DNA of 6,069 nucleotides, from assembly GCA_023395675.1 (NCBI GenBank), contig JAEWYL010000131.1:1-6069 (forward strand), written 5' to 3'. This DNA comes from Chloroflexota bacterium. Lineage in GTDB: Bacteria > Chloroflexota > Anaerolineae > Anaerolineales > UBA4823. The notes below the pieces were generated by a model, which worked only from the letters and a program-made list of their open reading frames with translations, was not told where the DNA came from and searched no databases. Positions 5,134 through 6,069 of this stretch are shown here, piece by piece; position 1 is the first letter of the stretch, and every line of letters starts with the position of its first letter. Both the position numbers and the translations under genes were made by a program.

Positions 5134-5144
5134 GAACATTGTTC
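5134..5144. promoter_or_regulatory. Operator-like dyad at the start site
   Basis: GAAC-ATT-GTTC is an exact hyphenated inverted repeat straddling the expected start near 5137, four bases after the -10. A repressor bound here would block the consensus promoter. It resembles the Gram-positive LexA box GAAC-N4-GTTC but has a 3-base gap, so that identity is not claimed. Confidence 0.45.
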
Positions 5145-5180
5145 GGCTTTACGGCTGAATTTTTTTATCCAGAGCCGAAC
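5141..5180 (+). promoter_or_regulatory. Leader with two mutually exclusive hairpins
   Basis: Stem A pairs TTCGGC (5142-5147) with GCTGAA (5154-5159), one wobble, followed at once by seven T (5160-5166), which looks like a weak intrinsic terminator. Stem B pairs GTTCGGCTTT (5141-5150) with AGAGCCGAAC (5171-5180), ten positions with one wobble. Both use the same left arm, so only one can form. The right arm of B lies beyond the T-run, so B can form only in transcripts that have passed it. A further exact inverted repeat joins ACTGAATT (5113-5120) in the promoter spacer to AATTCAGT (5183-5190). Confidence 0.45.
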
Positions 5181-5223
5181 GTAATTCAGTAACCGGATAT
5201 TGTTTGGAAAAAGGAGAGGAGCG

Positions 5224-5844
5224 ATGAACCTGGCAGTATTTGGGGCAACCGGAGGCGTTGGACAGGAGCTGGTAAAGCAGGCCCTGGCGCAGGGGCACCG
5301 GGTGACCGCCTTTGTGCGCGACCCGCGCCGGTTGGCCGTGCAGGACGAGCGGCTGTGTGTGATCTCAGGCGATGTCTTGAATTTCAATCAGGCGGCGCAG
5401 GCCGTCGCCGTGCAGGAGGCGGTGCTGGTGGCCCTGGGCAGCCGCGCGCGGGGAAAGAGCAGCGTGCGCGCCGAGGGAACGGCAAATGTGATACGGGCGA
5501 TGGAGCTGCACGGCGCGCGGCGGCTGGTGGTCATCAGCGCCGGGGGCGTGGGCGACAGCTACCGCCAGGTGCCCCTGCCCATCCGCCTCGTCATCCGCAC
5601 CCTGTGGCGGGAGAGCTACGCCGATCACGAGGCGCAGGAGGGGCACGTGCGCCAGAGCGGGCTGGATTGGGTGATCGTGCGCCCGGCCCAGCTGACCGGC
5701 GGCCCCGCCACCGGCCGCTTCCGGCCGGGCAACGCGCAGGATGGCCTGCCCCTGGGGAAGGTCTCCCGGGCCGACACGGCCGAGTTTGCCCTGGCCCAGA
5801 TCCATTCGGACCGCTATCTGCGCCAGGCGGTGTCTATCCCCTGA
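5224..5844 (+). CDS. NAD(P)H-binding atypical SDR (flavin-reductase-like)
   Basis: A 206-residue single-domain Rossmann protein of the NAD(P)H-binding atypical SDR group (NAD_binding_10), related to biliverdin reductase B/flavin reductase and NmrA-like proteins. The dinucleotide loop is GATGGVG (7-13). VRDP (31-34) ends the second strand with Arg32, suggesting preference for NADPH. SAGGVGDS (105-112) follows the fifth strand, and the characteristic VRPAQLTGG (152-160) and SRADTAEFAL (181-190) are present. There is no Tyr-x3-Lys, as usual in this atypical group. Members act as reductases or as redox sensors; which applies here is unknown. ATG at 5224 is chosen over an in-frame TTG at 5200 because AGGAG (5212-5216) is seven bases upstream and homology begins at MNLAVFGATG. 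Its promoter is a perfect sigma-70 match, implying strong or tightly controlled expression. Confidence 0.85.
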   Translation: MNLAVFGATGGVGQELVKQALAQGHRVTAFVRDPRRLAVQDERLCVISGDVLNFNQAAQAVAVQEAVLVALGSRARGKSSVRAEGTANVIRAMELHGARRLVVISAGGVGDSYRQVPLPIRLVIRTLWRESYADHEAQEGHVRQSGLDWVIVRPAQLTGGPATGRFRPGNAQDGLPLGKVSRADTAEFALAQIHSDRYLRQAVSIP

Positions 5845-5910
5845 TCAGATCGCGGCTGTTTGTCTTTGCCGCTGCTGGCTGAGCGCGGCTGTCCTTCATC
5901 CGGCTTTCTG

Positions 5911-5950
5911 GTGCGCAGACCCCGTGAATCGGGGCCTGCGCACGTTTACT
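5911..5950 (+). terminator. Hairpin terminator after the NAD(P)H-binding gene
   Basis: GTGCGCAG (5911-5918) pairs with CTGCGCAC (5936-5943) and, after one A/C mismatch, CCCCG (5920-5924) pairs with CGGGG (5930-5934), around TGAAT. That is 13 pairs in 33 bases. The following GTTTACTTTA is moderately T-rich. It lies 66 bases after the stop and is the likely end of that transcript. Confidence 0.65.
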
Positions 5951-6069
5951 TTACATGACAGCCTGATGAGGGCCTCTCGCCGGTCTTCTGCCCCCCGTTC
6001 CAGGGCTTTTCAGGACCCAGAGAGCCGGCTCCGTCAATTATTCTGTTGTTTTTATCAATTATTTACCTG
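5951..6069. other. Gene-free right edge with short repeats
   Basis: No supported coding region was found. The stretch has a 10-bp palindrome GAGCCGGCTC (6022-6031) and a 9-bp direct repeat TCAATTATT (6034-6042 and 6055-6063) spaced 21 bp apart, in an AT-rich tail that probably leads into the control region of a gene beyond the window. Confidence 0.4.

Noticed and set aside
5134..5144. LexA (SOS) box
   Set aside because: The half-sites match GAAC/GTTC but the gap is three bases rather than four, and the gene is not a typical SOS member.
5141..5180. Classical attenuator with anti-terminator
   Set aside because: The right arm of the competing stem lies beyond the T-run, so it cannot form before termination would occur; kept only as a leader with exclusive folds.
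5200..5223. TTG start eight codons upstream of the NAD(P)H-binding protein
   Set aside because: These codons span the ribosome-binding site itself and precede the Rossmann start MNLAVFGATG.
1..6069. CRISPR array, tRNA, rRNA, insertion sequence or toxin-antitoxin pair
   Set aside because: No regularly spaced repeats, tRNA-like cloverleaf, rRNA motifs, transposase or paired small genes were found by reading both strands.

Overview
The window is GC-rich chromosomal DNA with short intergenic gaps. It holds five apparently intact protein genes and one broken one. The organism is probably a member of Chloroflexota (Anaerolineae-like). This is an inference from recollection of protein families: the 64-residue YKNSKG...YYLH protein, the CYGCG-type thioesterase and the YGPLK-type epimerase all look like versions common in that phylum. 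No rRNA, tRNA, CRISPR array, transposase or phage gene was seen.

Layout, left to right. Positions 1-186 hold three inverted repeats, then a -10 box and a perfect 14-bp palindrome that looks like a repressor operator, leading into a 455-aa MFS drug-type exporter (187-1554). A 175-bp gap with a hairpin and an extended -10 precedes a 159-aa PaaI-like hotdog thioesterase (1730-2209). The next 277-bp gap carries a 15-bp stem hairpin and the promoter of a 64-aa conserved small protein (2487-2681). A textbook intrinsic terminator ends only 20 bases before the ATG of a 332-aa extended-SDR NAD-dependent epimerase (2841-3839). An endonuclease III gene (3836-4528, minus strand) converges on the epimerase so closely that both stop codons share one CTAG.

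Upstream of endonuclease III, pointing the other way, an extended -10 promoter drives only a remnant (4798-5094). It is the Walker A end of a large AAA/LuxR-type ATPase regulator whose remaining several hundred residues are missing. An AT-rich 126-bp gap follows, with a perfect consensus sigma-70 promoter (TTGACA-17-TATAAT), an operator-like dyad at the start site and overlapping leader hairpins. It drives a 206-aa NAD(P)H-binding atypical SDR (5224-5844), which ends in a strong hairpin terminator. The last ~120 bases have no gene.

The genes do not form one pathway. Each seems to have its own promoter except the epimerase, for which none was found. The most notable features are regulatory: the operator at the exporter, the terminator/ribosome-binding-site competition before the epimerase, the consensus promoter with its folded leader, and the truncated regulator with an apparently intact promoter. 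No wholly new multi-gene system was found.
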